A stretch of DNA of 64,000 nt, taken from positions 41,056 to 105,055 of the forward strand of contig CAILCX010000071.1 in the NCBI GenBank assembly GCA_903832775.1, written 5' to 3'. The position numbers and the translations under genes are program-made. Below are positions 28,680 to 37,924 of the stretch, piece by piece. This stretch comes from an uncultured Methylobacter sp. (GTDB lineage Bacteria; Pseudomonadota; Gammaproteobacteria; Methylococcales; Methylomonadaceae). The notes below the pieces were generated by a model that did no database searches, was not told the origin of the DNA, and saw nothing but the letters and a program-made list of their open reading frames with translations. Numbering within the stretch: the first letter of the stretch is position 1; the number at the start of each line of letters is the position of its first letter.

Positions 28680-31412
28680 GTGGTAACTATTGTGAAGAAA
28701 AGCAACGTGCGTTTGTTAACTAAAACTTTAGCGGTTGTGTCGTTACTTGCTCCGACAAGTGGACATTCCTTAGGTATAGGCGAGATTAGGTTACATTCCG
28801 CGCTTAATCAAAATCTGGACGCTGAAATTTCGTTGACGTTGTCAGGAGAAAGTGTCTCTGACATTAGAGTGAGTTTAGCGCCGCCAGAAAAATTTGATAA
28901 GGCGGGTGTGGCCTGGAGTTATTTTCTTTCGAAAATTAAATTTGAAACGATCACTCTTTCAAATGGATCTACGGTTATCAGGCTGACTTCAAAGGAAGCT
29001 TTAAAAGAACCTTTTTTGGATTTTTTGCTGGAAGTTAGTTGGCCTAAAGGTAGCTTATACCGTGAATTCACTGTTTTGGTTGACCCGCCATCTGTTTATA
29101 ACCCGACAGCACTTTCTTCTGTCAATCAAAGTTATTCACAGTCTTCAGTTGCCCCGAATCAACGTCAAACTTATGCAAGTGGGCAAATAAGCAACGATGA
29201 ATATGGTCCGATATTGGCGAATGATACGCTTTGGAGTGTTGCTGAGCGTATAATAGGTAAAGATGATGTTTCTGTAGAGCAAATGATTCTTGCGATTTAT
29301 GAAGCGAATCCAGATGCTTTCTATAAAGGAAATGTTTACGCCTTAACCACTGGAAAAATCTTAAAGATTCCTTCAAGAGACTTGGTGCTAAAGTTATCAA
29401 AAAATCAGGCTTTGGTAGAATTTAACCGGCATACCAAAGCTTGGAAAGTTCGAGCTGCGCCTTCTGCACATGTGGATACGGCAAAACAAAAGTCTGTTCT
29501 AAATAAAATTGAAGAGGTTGTTCCAGGCAAAGTTGAAAGACCTGTTGAAAATCAATTAAAACTGACCGCCCCGGCATCTAAAGCCGAAGTCGAAGGTCAA
29601 GCTGTTAAAGGTTCAGGTAAAGATCAGGTTAATGGTAAGCAAAGTTCAGTTAAATCGGAAGTTGTCAAAGGCAAATCTGCTCCAGGTTTGGTTGAGACTC
29701 TAGAGCCGGCACTAGGAGATGCATTGCCAGAAGGTTCTATACAAAATCGTTTAGCGGAGCTGGAAAAACAGCTCGCGCTTATGCAGCAGTTGATTAATCT
29801 CAAAGATCAACAGCTTGCTGATTTGCAGTCTCAGCTTAAAGCAAGTACTGTTGTTCTTGTGCCGGCAGCGACAACTAATCCAACTCCAGTTGCTAGTCCC
29901 GTTGTTGAAGCCCCCTCTGTTGTGAAGCCGCCAGTTATTGAGCAGCCTATACAGACGTCTCAACCACGGATAGCGCAGATTCAATCTTCTCCCCAAGTCG
30001 AACCTGAAACTTTTGATTCTTACTATTTAAAAGTGGGCGTGGCAGGGACGGCAATTTTGTCGTTATTAGGATGGCTATGGTGGAGAAAACGTAAGGTCGA
30101 CGAACAAACTAATACTGAAAGTATGTTTGCTTCATCAACAATGATTAAAGTGTCTGATGATTTTACGCTGGTAGAACCTAAGAGCGAAACGAGTCCGGCC
30201 GCTGTTGAGACAGGAATGACCCATGATTTGGGGACTGTTGGTGAAAGTTCATTTTTAAGTGAGTTTACGCCTAGTGATTTCGATTCGTTCGATACTGATC
30301 AGGGGGAAATCGATCCGATTTCTGAAGCTGACGTATATCTTGCGTACGGTCGGTATCAGCAGGCTGAAGAGCTAATACGGCAGGCTATTAAAGATCAGCC
30401 GGACCGTGATGAGTGTAAATTGAAGTTGTTGGAAATCTTTTACGCTAATGAAGATAAAGCGGCTTTTGAAAGTTACGCTAATGAGTTGCAAAGGGCAGGG
30501 AAGTCTGCAGACTTAGGTTTTTGGGGGAAAGCTGCCGAAATGGGCCAGGAAATATGTCATGATTCACCATTATTTTCAGCCAAGGTCCACGACTCCTTTG
30601 GGGGTGAACAGCAAAATAATCAAGATATTGATTTTGATTTGACTGGGATGGCTATTGGATCAAATAAAATCGGGCAAGAAATAATTTCGTCCGATTTTGA
30701 AACCAGTAAGTCCGAAAAAATATCGCCAGCTAATCTTGATTTTGATTTAAATTCATTCTCTATTGATTTGAATGAAGCAGAACCAGTAGATTTGGCTTCC
30801 AGTCCTGAGGTGATTGACCCGTTAGAATCAGAAAAGAATGATCTTGATGTTGTGTTTAGCATGAGTTCAGATGGCGAAGAATCAGATGATATTTCATCTG
30901 CTATTCAGGAAGATGTTATCGATTTTGACCTGAGTTCATTTTCAATCGTTGAAGAAAATACGGGGGAAATTAGTGAAGACTCCAGTTATTCTAACGCTCC
31001 GTTGGACTTGGCGAAAAAAGTAACTGCGGGTAAGGAAGAGCAGGAGTTTGAATCTTATGAATTTGATTTTAGTTCCAGTAATGCTGAAACAATAGACATT
31101 GACAGTCTCGATTTTAGCGATTTGGAAAATGTCGACAAGACTGCAGAAGCGGTTGATTTTTCGGGGGATAAGTCACTCGATATGGGTGATGATTTTAACT
31201 TCGATTTTGATATGTCCAAGATATCAAGTAATGCTTTTGGTGTTTCTGATCTTACTGATATGGACGAACTGGAAACGAAACTTGATTTAGCGAAAGCGTA
31301 TGTTGATATGGGAGATTCTGTTGCGGCCATAGATCTTGCCAGAGAAGTTCTTGAGCAAGGCACAGATGATCAAAAAAAGGCAGCGCAAGCGTTACTTGAT
31401 GAGTTGGGGTAG
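28680..31412 (+). CDS. fimV: FimV/HubP polar landmark protein
   Basis: Large pole-organising membrane protein needed in other gammaproteobacteria for type IV pilus and polar flagellum placement. Domains in the 910-residue product are: signal peptide, conserved N-terminal domain (LGIGEIRLHSALNQNLDAEI), LysM (about 180-235, NDTLWSVAERI...GKILKIPS), coiled coil (about 350-385), Pro-rich linker, one transmembrane helix near residue 450-468 ending WLWWRKRK, a very acidic cytoplasmic region with repeated DFDLxSFSI-type units, and the FimV C-terminal TPR-like helix pair (LAKAYVDMGDSVAAIDLAREVL). Start GTG 28680, or GTG 28692 close by. In Pseudomonas truA follows; here it does not. Confidence 0.93.
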   Translation: MVTIVKKSNVRLLTKTLAVVSLLAPTSGHSLGIGEIRLHSALNQNLDAEISLTLSGESVSDIRVSLAPPEKFDKAGVAWSYFLSKIKFETITLSNGSTVIRLTSKEALKEPFLDFLLEVSWPKGSLYREFTVLVDPPSVYNPTALSSVNQSYSQSSVAPNQRQTYASGQISNDEYGPILANDTLWSVAERIIGKDDVSVEQMILAIYEANPDAFYKGNVYALTTGKILKIPSRDLVLKLSKNQALVEFNRHTKAWKVRAAPSAHVDTAKQKSVLNKIEEVVPGKVERPVENQLKLTAPASKAEVEGQAVKGSGKDQVNGKQSSVKSEVVKGKSAPGLVETLEPALGDALPEGSIQNRLAELEKQLALMQQLINLKDQQLADLQSQLKASTVVLVPAATTNPTPVASPVVEAPSVVKPPVIEQPIQTSQPRIAQIQSSPQVEPETFDSYYLKVGVAGTAILSLLGWLWWRKRKVDEQTNTESMFASSTMIKVSDDFTLVEPKSETSPAAVETGMTHDLGTVGESSFLSEFTPSDFDSFDTDQGEIDPISEADVYLAYGRYQQAEELIRQAIKDQPDRDECKLKLLEIFYANEDKAAFESYANELQRAGKSADLGFWGKAAEMGQEICHDSPLFSAKVHDSFGGEQQNNQDIDFDLTGMAIGSNKIGQEIISSDFETSKSEKISPANLDFDLNSFSIDLNEAEPVDLASSPEVIDPLESEKNDLDVVFSMSSDGEESDDISSAIQEDVIDFDLSSFSIVEENTGEISEDSSYSNAPLDLAKKVTAGKEEQEFESYEFDFSSSNAETIDIDSLDFSDLENVDKTAEAVDFSGDKSLDMGDDFNFDFDMSKISSNAFGVSDLTDMDELETKLDLAKAYVDMGDSVAAIDLAREVLEQGTDDQKKAAQALLDELG

Positions 31413-31421
31413 TCGATTTTG

Positions 31422-31459
31422 AGCATAAAAAAAGCCCTTTAAGGGCTTTTTTTTATGCT
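31422..31459. terminator. Bidirectional terminator between fimV and the receiver-HPt gene
   Basis: A long hairpin with the GC core AGCCCTT/AAGGGCT is flanked by A7 on one side and T8 on the other, extended by AGCAT/ATGCT. It serves fimV on the plus strand and the opposing gene on the minus strand. The last bases of the opposing gene, including its stop codon, lie inside the right arm. Confidence 0.9.
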
Positions 31460-32187
31460 GAATACATTTTATCAAGATGAGTCATGATGGCTGTATGATA
31501 GCTTGTGAAGCTAACAGTACGCTGTTGCAGCAATAGAAACTGTTGATTTACGTCTGCATAATTCTTGTTTAGCAGACAGTTTTCTAATGTCTTTGCTGGG
31601 TGCTGAATATCAATCAAGCCACAGAAACTTACAGAGCCATTAAGTTTGTGTGTGGTGTCCTGGGCAATGTCGTATTGGCCATTTTCGATTGCCTCTTTAA
31701 TTTGAAGAATTTGTAAGGGTAATTCTTCAAAGAGTTTTTCGAAAATGGTTTTGGCAAGTTGTTGGTTGTTTTTTGTTTTGCTTAAAAGTATTTGAATATA
31801 ATCTAGTGCCAAATATTTTTTTTGGCAACAGGCTATGATCGTATCAAGTTTTTGTTTTGTTATCGGTTTATTGAGTCTGTCATCGCATTCCAAAAAAGAA
31901 TCAGCATCACTGTGTTGGATTTCATTATCATTAAAAAGAGCGATGATTGGAGTTTTGTTGTTATTGCCCTTGGAGTTTTTGATCTGGGTGATGAAATCCA
32001 AGCTCAAACGATTAAAATCCATTAGTATCAAGTCGAATTGAATTGTCGACAAGAGTTTCAAAATATCATTAAGATTGATAGCTGTAATAATATTTGGATA
32101 GCTCTTGGTTAATATTGTAGAGACAGAGTCGCTGGCATCAATTATTAATATCATGCGGTGTTCGGGTCTTACGGATTCGGTGTACAT
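31453..32187 (-). CDS. Response-regulator receiver domain fused to a histidine phosphotransfer (HPt) domain
   Basis: Phosphorelay protein of 244 residues. The N-terminal half is a receiver (ILIIDASDS, phospho-acceptor Asp in LILMDFN near residue 58, Lys in LNKPITK). The C-terminal half is an HPt domain with the phosphorylatable His in AQDTTHKLNGSVSFCGL (near residue 182). The receiver's usual acidic pair is reduced, because the second acidic residue is Ala in IIDASDS. No DNA-binding or kinase domain is present. GGAAG precedes the ATG. It lies between fimV and the flagellar operon on the opposite strand, so a role in motility or pole signalling is possible but unproven. Confidence 0.82.
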   Translation of the reverse strand: MYTESVRPEHRMILIIDASDSVSTILTKSYPNIITAINLNDILKLLSTIQFDLILMDFNRLSLDFITQIKNSKGNNNKTPIIALFNDNEIQHSDADSFLECDDRLNKPITKQKLDTIIACCQKKYLALDYIQILLSKTKNNQQLAKTIFEKLFEELPLQILQIKEAIENGQYDIAQDTTHKLNGSVSFCGLIDIQHPAKTLENCLLNKNYADVNQQFLLLQQRTVSFTSYHTAIMTHLDKMYSA

Positions 32188-32531
32188 ATTACTTCCGTGG
32201 CAGTTTTTTTGCAGTTCATTTTACATGAGTCTTCATTTGATCCATTGTTTCTGGCCAGTATTTAAAAAATTCATAGACTTTAATCGCGTCAGTTTTGTGA
32301 CGGCTATAATAAACGCATACTTGCTTATTCGATGCGGTAACAATATACGATGCAGTTAATTATTAGCATTTACTAGTATTCCTATCTTATTCTTTTAAAA
32401 GGATCTTTTTTCTTGTATGATTTGCTGCTTGATGTGGATCGAAGATGGTGTTTTGAAGTTTGTTAGTTTTATTAAAACTTACTCTAAAATTGTTTAATTT
32501 AACTCATTGCTACTTAAATATTTTTTCATTG
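32188..32531. other. AT-rich intergenic region upstream of the flagellar operon
   Basis: No gene is supported here; the 84-codon plus ORF of the track overlaps the receiver-HPt gene in antisense and looks like chance. This is where enhancer sites for a sigma-54 activator such as FleQ would be expected, but I cannot identify one with confidence. Confidence 0.5.
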
Positions 32532-32547
32532 TGGCCTTTAAATTGCT
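32532..32547 (+). promoter_or_regulatory. Sigma-54 promoter of the fliL operon
   Basis: TGGC-CTTTAAA-TTGCT matches the RpoN consensus TGGCACG-N4-TTGCW, with GG (32533-32534) and GC (32545-32546) separated by exactly 10 bases. Transcription would start near 32558, leaving a leader of about 18 bases that contains AAAAGGA before the fliL ATG. Confidence 0.8.
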
Positions 32548-32575
32548 AGTTTATTAAAAACAAAAGGATTGCGAT

Positions 32576-33076
32576 ATGGCTGAGATTGAGCAAGAAGGGG
32601 TGAAAAAGTCCCCTAAAAAACTTATCATTATTATTGTCGCTGTGTTAGTTTTATTGGCCGGTGCGGGTGGTGGTGCTTTCTTTTTTATGAAGGGAGGCGA
32701 TGCTGCTAAAGAAGAAAAAGTCGAACAGGCTACTGAAGATGAGTCTGCAGCGCATGCGGAAAAGATTTATTTTGAAATGAGCAAGCCTCTCGTTGTTGAT
32801 TTCCCTAAAGGCTCGGCCGTCAAACACGGGCGAATTACGATATCAATGTTGGTTGAAGGCGCGGAGACAACTGAAATTTTGAAAAAAAATGAACCCATGA
32901 TACGAAACAACCTTTTAATGCTTATTGGCGCCCAAGATAGTAATGTTTTAAATACCTGTGAAGGAAAAGAGGCGTTGCAAAAAGCCATGTTGGATGATGT
33001 GATGGTTGTCATCAAGAAAATGGCTGGTAAAGGCCAAGTTGAAGAGGTTTTTTTTACGTCATTTGTAATGCAATAA
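32576..33076 (+). CDS. fliL: Flagellar basal body-associated protein FliL
   Basis: Bitopic inner-membrane protein around the stator that supports motor torque. 166 residues: short Lys-rich cytoplasmic tail, one transmembrane helix (LIIIIVAVLVLLAGAGGGAFFF, about residues 16-37), an acidic linker, and the periplasmic FliL domain (YFEMSKPLVVDFPK..., ISMLVEGAET, MIRNNLLMLIGAQ). First gene downstream of a sigma-54 promoter; AAAAGGA precedes the ATG. The stop is one base from the fliM start. Confidence 0.94.
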   Translation: MAEIEQEGVKKSPKKLIIIIVAVLVLLAGAGGGAFFFMKGGDAAKEEKVEQATEDESAAHAEKIYFEMSKPLVVDFPKGSAVKHGRITISMLVEGAETTEILKKNEPMIRNNLLMLIGAQDSNVLNTCEGKEALQKAMLDDVMVVIKKMAGKGQVEEVFFTSFVMQ

Positions 33077-33077
33077 C

Positions 33078-34073
33078 ATGAGTGATTTACTCTCCCAGGC
33101 AGAAATTGATGCGCTTTTAAATGGTGTCAGCGATGGAGATATTGAGACAGAGGACGAATCTGATTTCTATACGGAAGCTGATGATCAGGAGTTTCATGAT
33201 AAAGGTGCTGTTAGGGAGTATGACTTCGCGAGTCAGGAAAGGATCGTTCGTGGGCGTATGCCGACGCTGGAAATGGTCAATGAAAGGTTTGCCCGCTTTA
33301 TCCGCATTTCGTTATTCAATTTTTTACGTCGCTCCGCAGAAATCTTTATCTCAGGTATTCAGGTCCAAAAATTTTCCGAATATATTCAGGGATTACTTGT
33401 TCCCAATAATTTAACAATTATTCGATTTAATCCCTTGCGCGGCAAAGCTTTGATCGTGATTGATCCAAGATTAGTCTTTACTGTGGTTGATAATTTTTTT
33501 GGGGGGGCCGGACAGTTTTATAATCAGACTGAAGGCAGGGAGTTTACGCCAACCGAAATGCGGGTGGTAAGAATCATCATTGATATGATTTTTAAGGACT
33601 TGAAGGAAGCCTGGAAGCCGGTTATGGAGATTGATTTTGAATATGTCAGTTCCGAAATTAATCCGCGCTTCGCAAATATTATTGGTCCCGGTGAAATTGT
33701 TGTCATTTCCACAATCCATATTGAATTGGAAGGTGGGGGAGGTGATGTGAATATTGTTATGCCCTATGCGATGCTTGAACCGATCAGGGAGTTATTGGAT
33801 GCTATCAGTAGTGACAGTGGTGAAGTAGACGGTGGCTGGCAAATGGCCTTGCGTGGCGAAGTGCTCAGGGCAAAAGTTACAGTAAACAGTCTGTTGGTAG
33901 AAAAAAACATGACTATCAGAGACGTTATGCGGTTAAAAAAAGGTGACGTAATTCCGATTGATATGCCTGAGACAGTAATTCTTAAAGCGGAGGGAATTCC
34001 AGTGTTTGAAGGTAAAGTCGGTATATCAGATGGCAATTATGCAATACAAATTATTGATAAGGTAAGCTCTTGA
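33078..34073 (+). CDS. fliM: Flagellar motor switch protein FliM
   Basis: C-ring switch component that binds phospho-CheY. The 331-residue protein begins MSDLLSQAEIDALLNGV, which contains the canonical CheY-binding N-terminal motif. An acidic linker, the middle domain (GGAGQFYNQTEGREFTPTEMRV, containing the conserved GGxG region) and a C-terminal SpoA domain complete it. Because the CheY-binding motif is intact, chemotaxis proteins must be encoded elsewhere even though none are in this cluster. Confidence 0.97.
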   Translation: MSDLLSQAEIDALLNGVSDGDIETEDESDFYTEADDQEFHDKGAVREYDFASQERIVRGRMPTLEMVNERFARFIRISLFNFLRRSAEIFISGIQVQKFSEYIQGLLVPNNLTIIRFNPLRGKALIVIDPRLVFTVVDNFFGGAGQFYNQTEGREFTPTEMRVVRIIIDMIFKDLKEAWKPVMEIDFEYVSSEINPRFANIIGPGEIVVISTIHIELEGGGGDVNIVMPYAMLEPIRELLDAISSDSGEVDGGWQMALRGEVLRAKVTVNSLLVEKNMTIRDVMRLKKGDVIPIDMPETVILKAEGIPVFEGKVGISDGNYAIQIIDKVSS

Positions 34074-34127
34074 ACCAATCTGCTGGGGCATCGGGTTTGA
34101 CTATGATAACTAAGGTTGGTAAATAAG

Positions 34128-34508
34128 ATGAGTGAATATTCAGACACACATGACGGGCCAGAAACGATTGATGATTTTGAAGCGGCCGCATTTCAGGAAT
34201 TTAATGAGCAAGTCGAAGATAAGAAATCGTCATCAGCATTAGGTGATGAAGTTAATCTTGATGTGATTTTGGATGTCCCCGTGACGATTTCAATGGAAAT
34301 TGGTCGGACACAAATTAATATCAGGAATCTTTTGCAGTTGAATCAGGGGTCTGTTGTTGAATTGGAGCGATTTGCCGGTGAGCCGCTTGATGTCATGGTG
34401 AATGGTACTTTGATTGCGCATGGTGAAGTGGTAGTGATCAACGATAAATTCGGGATTCGCTTGACTGATGTTATCAGTCCCTCCGAGCGGGTTAAAAGAT
34501 TAGCCTGA
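34128..34508 (+). CDS. fliN: Flagellar motor switch protein FliN
   Basis: C-ring protein, 126 residues from the ATG at 34128; the track's four-residue extension begins at TTG. The N-terminal 45 residues are acidic and variable. The C-terminal SpoA domain is textbook: VNLDVILDVPVTISMEIGRT, LLQLNQGSVVELERFAGEPL, GEVVVINDKFGIRLTDVIS. It follows fliM with a 54-bp gap and shares one base with fliO (TGATG). Confidence 0.95.
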   Translation: MSEYSDTHDGPETIDDFEAAAFQEFNEQVEDKKSSSALGDEVNLDVILDVPVTISMEIGRTQINIRNLLQLNQGSVVELERFAGEPLDVMVNGTLIAHGEVVVINDKFGIRLTDVISPSERVKRLA

Positions 34509-34954
34509 TGTTAGAAAGAATGTTAGCCGCATTATTTTTTATCGGCTGGTTTCCAAGTTGTTTCGCCGTGCAGGATTCGGACTCGCCCAAACAGGCAGCA
34601 AGAGTAGTTTCCTCGGGAGATATGCTGCATTGGACTGTCGGGTTGCTGATAGTTTTGGCGATTTTTTTCTTTTGTGTTTGGGGCATGCGAAAGTTAAATG
34701 GTGTCGCGGTCAGTAGTGCAGAAAAAATGCGCGTTGTGGGCGGTTTGTCGTTAGGCATACGGGAAAAAGTTATCTTGCTTCAGGTTGGAAAAAAGCAGTT
34801 GGTTTTGGGTGTGACACCGGGGCGTATTGACACCTTACATGTTCTCGAAGGAGATGATTGTTTAAATCAGGGTGAACTGTCCACATCCAAAAACCTAGAT
34901 AACGGCTTTGCGTATCACTTAATGCAAGTGATGAAAGGGCGGGTTGATGGTTAA
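34508..34954 (+). CDS. fliO: Flagellar biosynthetic protein FliO
   Basis: Small membrane protein that helps assemble the FliP ring of the flagellar export gate. 148 residues: N-terminal signal-like helix, a second hydrophobic helix ([20 protein letters not shown], about residues 43-62), then a cytoplasmic domain with [29 protein letters not shown], the conserved FliO core. It overlaps fliN by one base and fliP by several bases. Confidence 0.92.
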   Translation: MLERMLAALFFIGWFPSCFAVQDSDSPKQAARVVSSGDMLHWTVGLLIVLAIFFFCVWGMRKLNGVAVSSAEKMRVVGGLSLGIREKVILLQVGKKQLVLGVTPGRIDTLHVLEGDDCLNQGELSTSKNLDNGFAYHLMQVMKGRVDG

Positions 34955-35702
34955 AATGATAGTGTGCAGGATGCTTTTTATAGGTCTGGTATTTTTGTTG
35001 GTGGATACCCCGGCCTTTGCAGCCGGAATTGAAGCAGTGACTGTTACCACGGGCAAGCAAGGCGCCCAGACTTATACGGTAACGATTCAGATCCTGGCGC
35101 TGATGACTTTGCTAACGGTGTTGCCTGCATTGTTACTGACCATGACTTCCTTTACCAGAATCATGATTGTGCTCAGTTTGTTGCGGACGGCATTAGGCAC
35201 GGGGCAGGCTCCCAGTAATCAGGTATTATTAGGATTGTCTTTGTTTTTGACTATTTTTATTATGATGCCGGTTTTTGAGAAGGTGAATACAGACGCTATT
35301 CAACCTTACATGGAAGAAAAAATTGATGTTAAGGTCGCCATTGAAAAAGCCTCAGAGCCTTTCAGGCAATTCATGCTAAAACAAACCAGAGAGGCCGATC
35401 TTGAGTTATTTGTCCGTATCTCCGGTAATGCAGAGATTCAATCAATGGACAACGTGCCGTTTTCTTTATTGTTGCCAGCTTTTGTAACCAGTGAACTGAA
35501 AACAGCTTTCCAAATTGGATTTCTGATTTTTCTGCCTTTTTTGATTATCGATTTAGTGGTTGCGAGTGTACTGATGTCTATGGGGATGATGATGTTGTCA
35601 CCGATGATTATTTCGCTTCCTTTTAAAATAATGTTGTTTGTTCTTGCAGATGGCTGGTCTTTAATTATGGAAATGTTGGCTGCAAGCTTTTATGTTAGTT
35701 AG
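34947..35702 (+). CDS. fliP: Flagellar export gate protein FliP
   Basis: Core subunit of the flagellar type III export channel. About 251 residues from ATG 34947, eight bases after GAAAGGG. A cleavable signal peptide ends near FAA. Conserved stretches are [39 protein letters not shown] and the final helices [27 protein letters not shown]. The start overlaps the fliO end. It probably assembles with FliQ and FliR encoded next. Confidence 0.96.
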   Translation: MVKMIVCRMLFIGLVFLLVDTPAFAAGIEAVTVTTGKQGAQTYTVTIQILALMTLLTVLPALLLTMTSFTRIMIVLSLLRTALGTGQAPSNQVLLGLSLFLTIFIMMPVFEKVNTDAIQPYMEEKIDVKVAIEKASEPFRQFMLKQTREADLELFVRISGNAEIQSMDNVPFSLLLPAFVTSELKTAFQIGFLIFLPFLIIDLVVASVLMSMGMMMLSPMIISLPFKIMLFVLADGWSLIMEMLAASFYVS

Positions 35703-35737
35703 CACGATATTGTTTTATGGTGTCTATGAGGTGAATA

Positions 35738-36007
35738 ATGTTACCTGAAACGGTTTACATGGTTGGACAGGAGGCCATGATTGTTGCAATCAAACTAACT
35801 GCGCCAGTGTTGTTACCGTCTTTAGCCGTTGGTTTGATAATCGCGATGTTTCAAGCGGCTACCCAGATTAACGAAGCTACCTTGACCTTTGTGCCCAAGG
35901 TGATTGTCATAGGAATTGTTATGATGATTATGGGGCCGGCAATGTTGCAAATGTTCCTTGATTATTTTCAGGGATTGATTAGGGATATTCCACATTTAAT
36001 TGGTTAA
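35738..36007 (+). CDS. fliQ: Flagellar export gate protein FliQ
   Basis: Two-helix membrane subunit of the flagellar export gate, 89 residues, normal length. The sequence MLPETVYMVGQEAMIVAIKL and IAMFQAATQINEATLTFVPK are diagnostic. GAGGTG precedes the ATG. Its stop codon is immediately followed by the fliR ATG with no intervening base. Confidence 0.96.
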   Translation: MLPETVYMVGQEAMIVAIKLTAPVLLPSLAVGLIIAMFQAATQINEATLTFVPKVIVIGIVMMIMGPAMLQMFLDYFQGLIRDIPHLIG

Positions 36008-36784
36008 ATGTTGAACTTTACCGAAGAGCAAATTCTCAGTCAGGTGGCTTTGTTTATCTGGCCCTTAATGCGAATAAGCGCCATGTTTGTGTCCATACCA
36101 CTCTTTAGCATTCGGGCTGTACCGGCCAGAGTCAGGCTGATTCTTTCCGTAGCGATTACGCTGGTTATCATGCCTTTGCTCCCTCCCTTGCCATCTGTCG
36201 AAATGTTCAGTTATACCGGCTTTATGATGGCTCTGACGCAATTAATGATTGGTCTGACCAGTGGATTTATTCTTCAATTGGTTTTTGCTGCAGTTGTTTT
36301 TGCGGGTCAAGGTGTTGCCTTGAGTATGGGGTTGGGTTTTTCAATGATGGTCGATCCACAAAACGGGCAACAGGTTCCTGTGATTGCGCAACTGTATACG
36401 GTGACTACTACCTTGATTTTTATCAGTTTAGATGGGCACCTCATGTTGATTCAAATGCTGTTGGATAGTTTTAAATCGTTGCCGATTGGTATTGAGGGAA
36501 TTGATAAGGCAGGTATCTGGTCTATTCTTGAATGGAGCAGCAGGATGTTTGCAGGTGGTTTATTACTGGCGATGCCGGTCATTGCCAGTTTGTTGTTGGT
36601 TAATATTATTTTTGGGGTGGCAGCCCGAGCCGCCCCGCAATTACAGGTCTTTTCGGTCGGTTTTCCGGTAACCTTGATGTTGGGGTTAATGCTGGTTTGG
36701 AAAACATTACCCGATGCGCTGGATCAATTTTCAGGCATGATGAGTGATGGCTATGATTTTATTGGACAGTTGTTGCGACTGTAA
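36008..36784 (+). CDS. fliR: Flagellar export gate protein FliR
   Basis: Polytopic export-gate subunit, 258 residues with about six helices. Recognisable regions are LFIWPLMRISAMFVSIPLFS, FAGQGVALSMGLGFSMMVDP and the C-terminal AARAAPQLQVFSVGFPVTLMLG. It starts directly after fliQ and ends three bases before flhB. It completes the FliPQR-FlhBA gate set. Confidence 0.96.
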   Translation: MLNFTEEQILSQVALFIWPLMRISAMFVSIPLFSIRAVPARVRLILSVAITLVIMPLLPPLPSVEMFSYTGFMMALTQLMIGLTSGFILQLVFAAVVFAGQGVALSMGLGFSMMVDPQNGQQVPVIAQLYTVTTTLIFISLDGHLMLIQMLLDSFKSLPIGIEGIDKAGIWSILEWSSRMFAGGLLLAMPVIASLLLVNIIFGVAARAAPQLQVFSVGFPVTLMLGLMLVWKTLPDALDQFSGMMSDGYDFIGQLLRL

Positions 36785-36787
36785 CTT

Positions 36788-37918
36788 ATGGCAGAAGATT
36801 CCGATCAAGAAAAAACCGAAGAACCTACCAGTAAGCGTTTAGAAGACGCCCGTAAAAAAGGTCAGATTGCCCGTTCCAGAGAGCTTAATACTTTCGCAAT
36901 GCTGATGGTGAGTGCTGCCTTGTTTTTGATGCAGGGTGGAGCAATTGGCAAGGGTTTGTTAAATATGATGCGGGCAGAGTTTCAGATGAGCCGGGCCACC
37001 ATCTTTGATCCGCACAGTATTATATTGCATTTTAAGCAAGCCATGATTGATGGCTTGATGATGATTAGTCCATTTCTGGCATTAACGGTGTTAGTTGCCA
37101 TAGTGGCTCCGATATCCTTGGGTGGCTGGATATTTAGTTGGGACGCAATTACGCCTAAGCTTGAAAAAATGGATCCCATTAAAGGCATCCCTCGCTTGTT
37201 TGCAATGCGGGGCTGGATCGAGATGCTTAAAGCGTTATTGAAGATTTTATTGATTTTCGCGGTATCGGTTGCTTTGTATCGGTCAAATATTAATGAATTA
37301 TTGAGCTTGGGTGCCGAACCCATGGAGCAGTCGATTGCTCATTCCTTAAAAATCATTGGGATGTGTTTTTTGTTGTTAAGCGCTTCACTGGTAGTGATTG
37401 CGATGATAGATGTGCCTTATCAATTGTGGGATCACAGCAAGAAATTGAAAATGACCTTGCAGGAAATCAAGGATGAACATAAAGAGTCGGAGGGTAGCCC
37501 TGAAGTTAAAGGGCGGCAACGCAGAATGCAGATGGATATGGCGCAGAATCGAATGATGGCGGAAGTGCCTAAGGCTGATGTTATTGTCACCAATCCCAGT
37601 CATTATGCGGTGGCTTTACGCTATGACCAGAATTCAAATAGTGCGCCACGACTAATTGCGAAGGGTGTCGATTTGATTGCTGCTCAAATTCGTAATGTTG
37701 CAATAGGCGCCGAGGTGCCGCTTGTTGCTTCGCCACCGTTAGCCAGAGCTCTTTATTATTCGACCGAGATCGATAAAGAAATTCCACAAGGACTCTATCT
37801 GGCAGTGGCCCAAATACTTGCTTATGTTTATCAGTTAAAAGCTGCCCAGGCAAATGATTGGCGGGTACCTTCCCTACCTGCGGATATTAATGTACCAGAT
37901 GAATTTAAACAGGGTTAA
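36788..37918 (+). CDS. flhB: Flagellar export switch protein FlhB
   Basis: Substrate-specificity switch of the flagellar export apparatus, 376 residues. The N-terminus EDSDQEKTEEPTSKRLEDARKKGQIARSREL is highly typical. Four transmembrane helices lie before about residue 215. The cytoplasmic domain carries the autocleavage motif as VTNPSHYAVALRY, with Ser where most FlhB proteins have Thr (NPTH). The Asn-Pro bond and His are kept, so cleavage is expected. It is preceded by fliR and followed after six bases by flhA. Confidence 0.95.
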   Translation: MAEDSDQEKTEEPTSKRLEDARKKGQIARSRELNTFAMLMVSAALFLMQGGAIGKGLLNMMRAEFQMSRATIFDPHSIILHFKQAMIDGLMMISPFLALTVLVAIVAPISLGGWIFSWDAITPKLEKMDPIKGIPRLFAMRGWIEMLKALLKILLIFAVSVALYRSNINELLSLGAEPMEQSIAHSLKIIGMCFLLLSASLVVIAMIDVPYQLWDHSKKLKMTLQEIKDEHKESEGSPEVKGRQRRMQMDMAQNRMMAEVPKADVIVTNPSHYAVALRYDQNSNSAPRLIAKGVDLIAAQIRNVAIGAEVPLVASPPLARALYYSTEIDKEIPQGLYLAVAQILAYVYQLKAAQANDWRVPSLPADINVPDEFKQG

Positions 37919-37924
37919 TCGGAT

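Noticed and set aside
32105-32359. 84-codon plus ORF upstream of fliL
   Set aside because: Overlaps the receiver-HPt gene in antisense and has no recognisable protein features.
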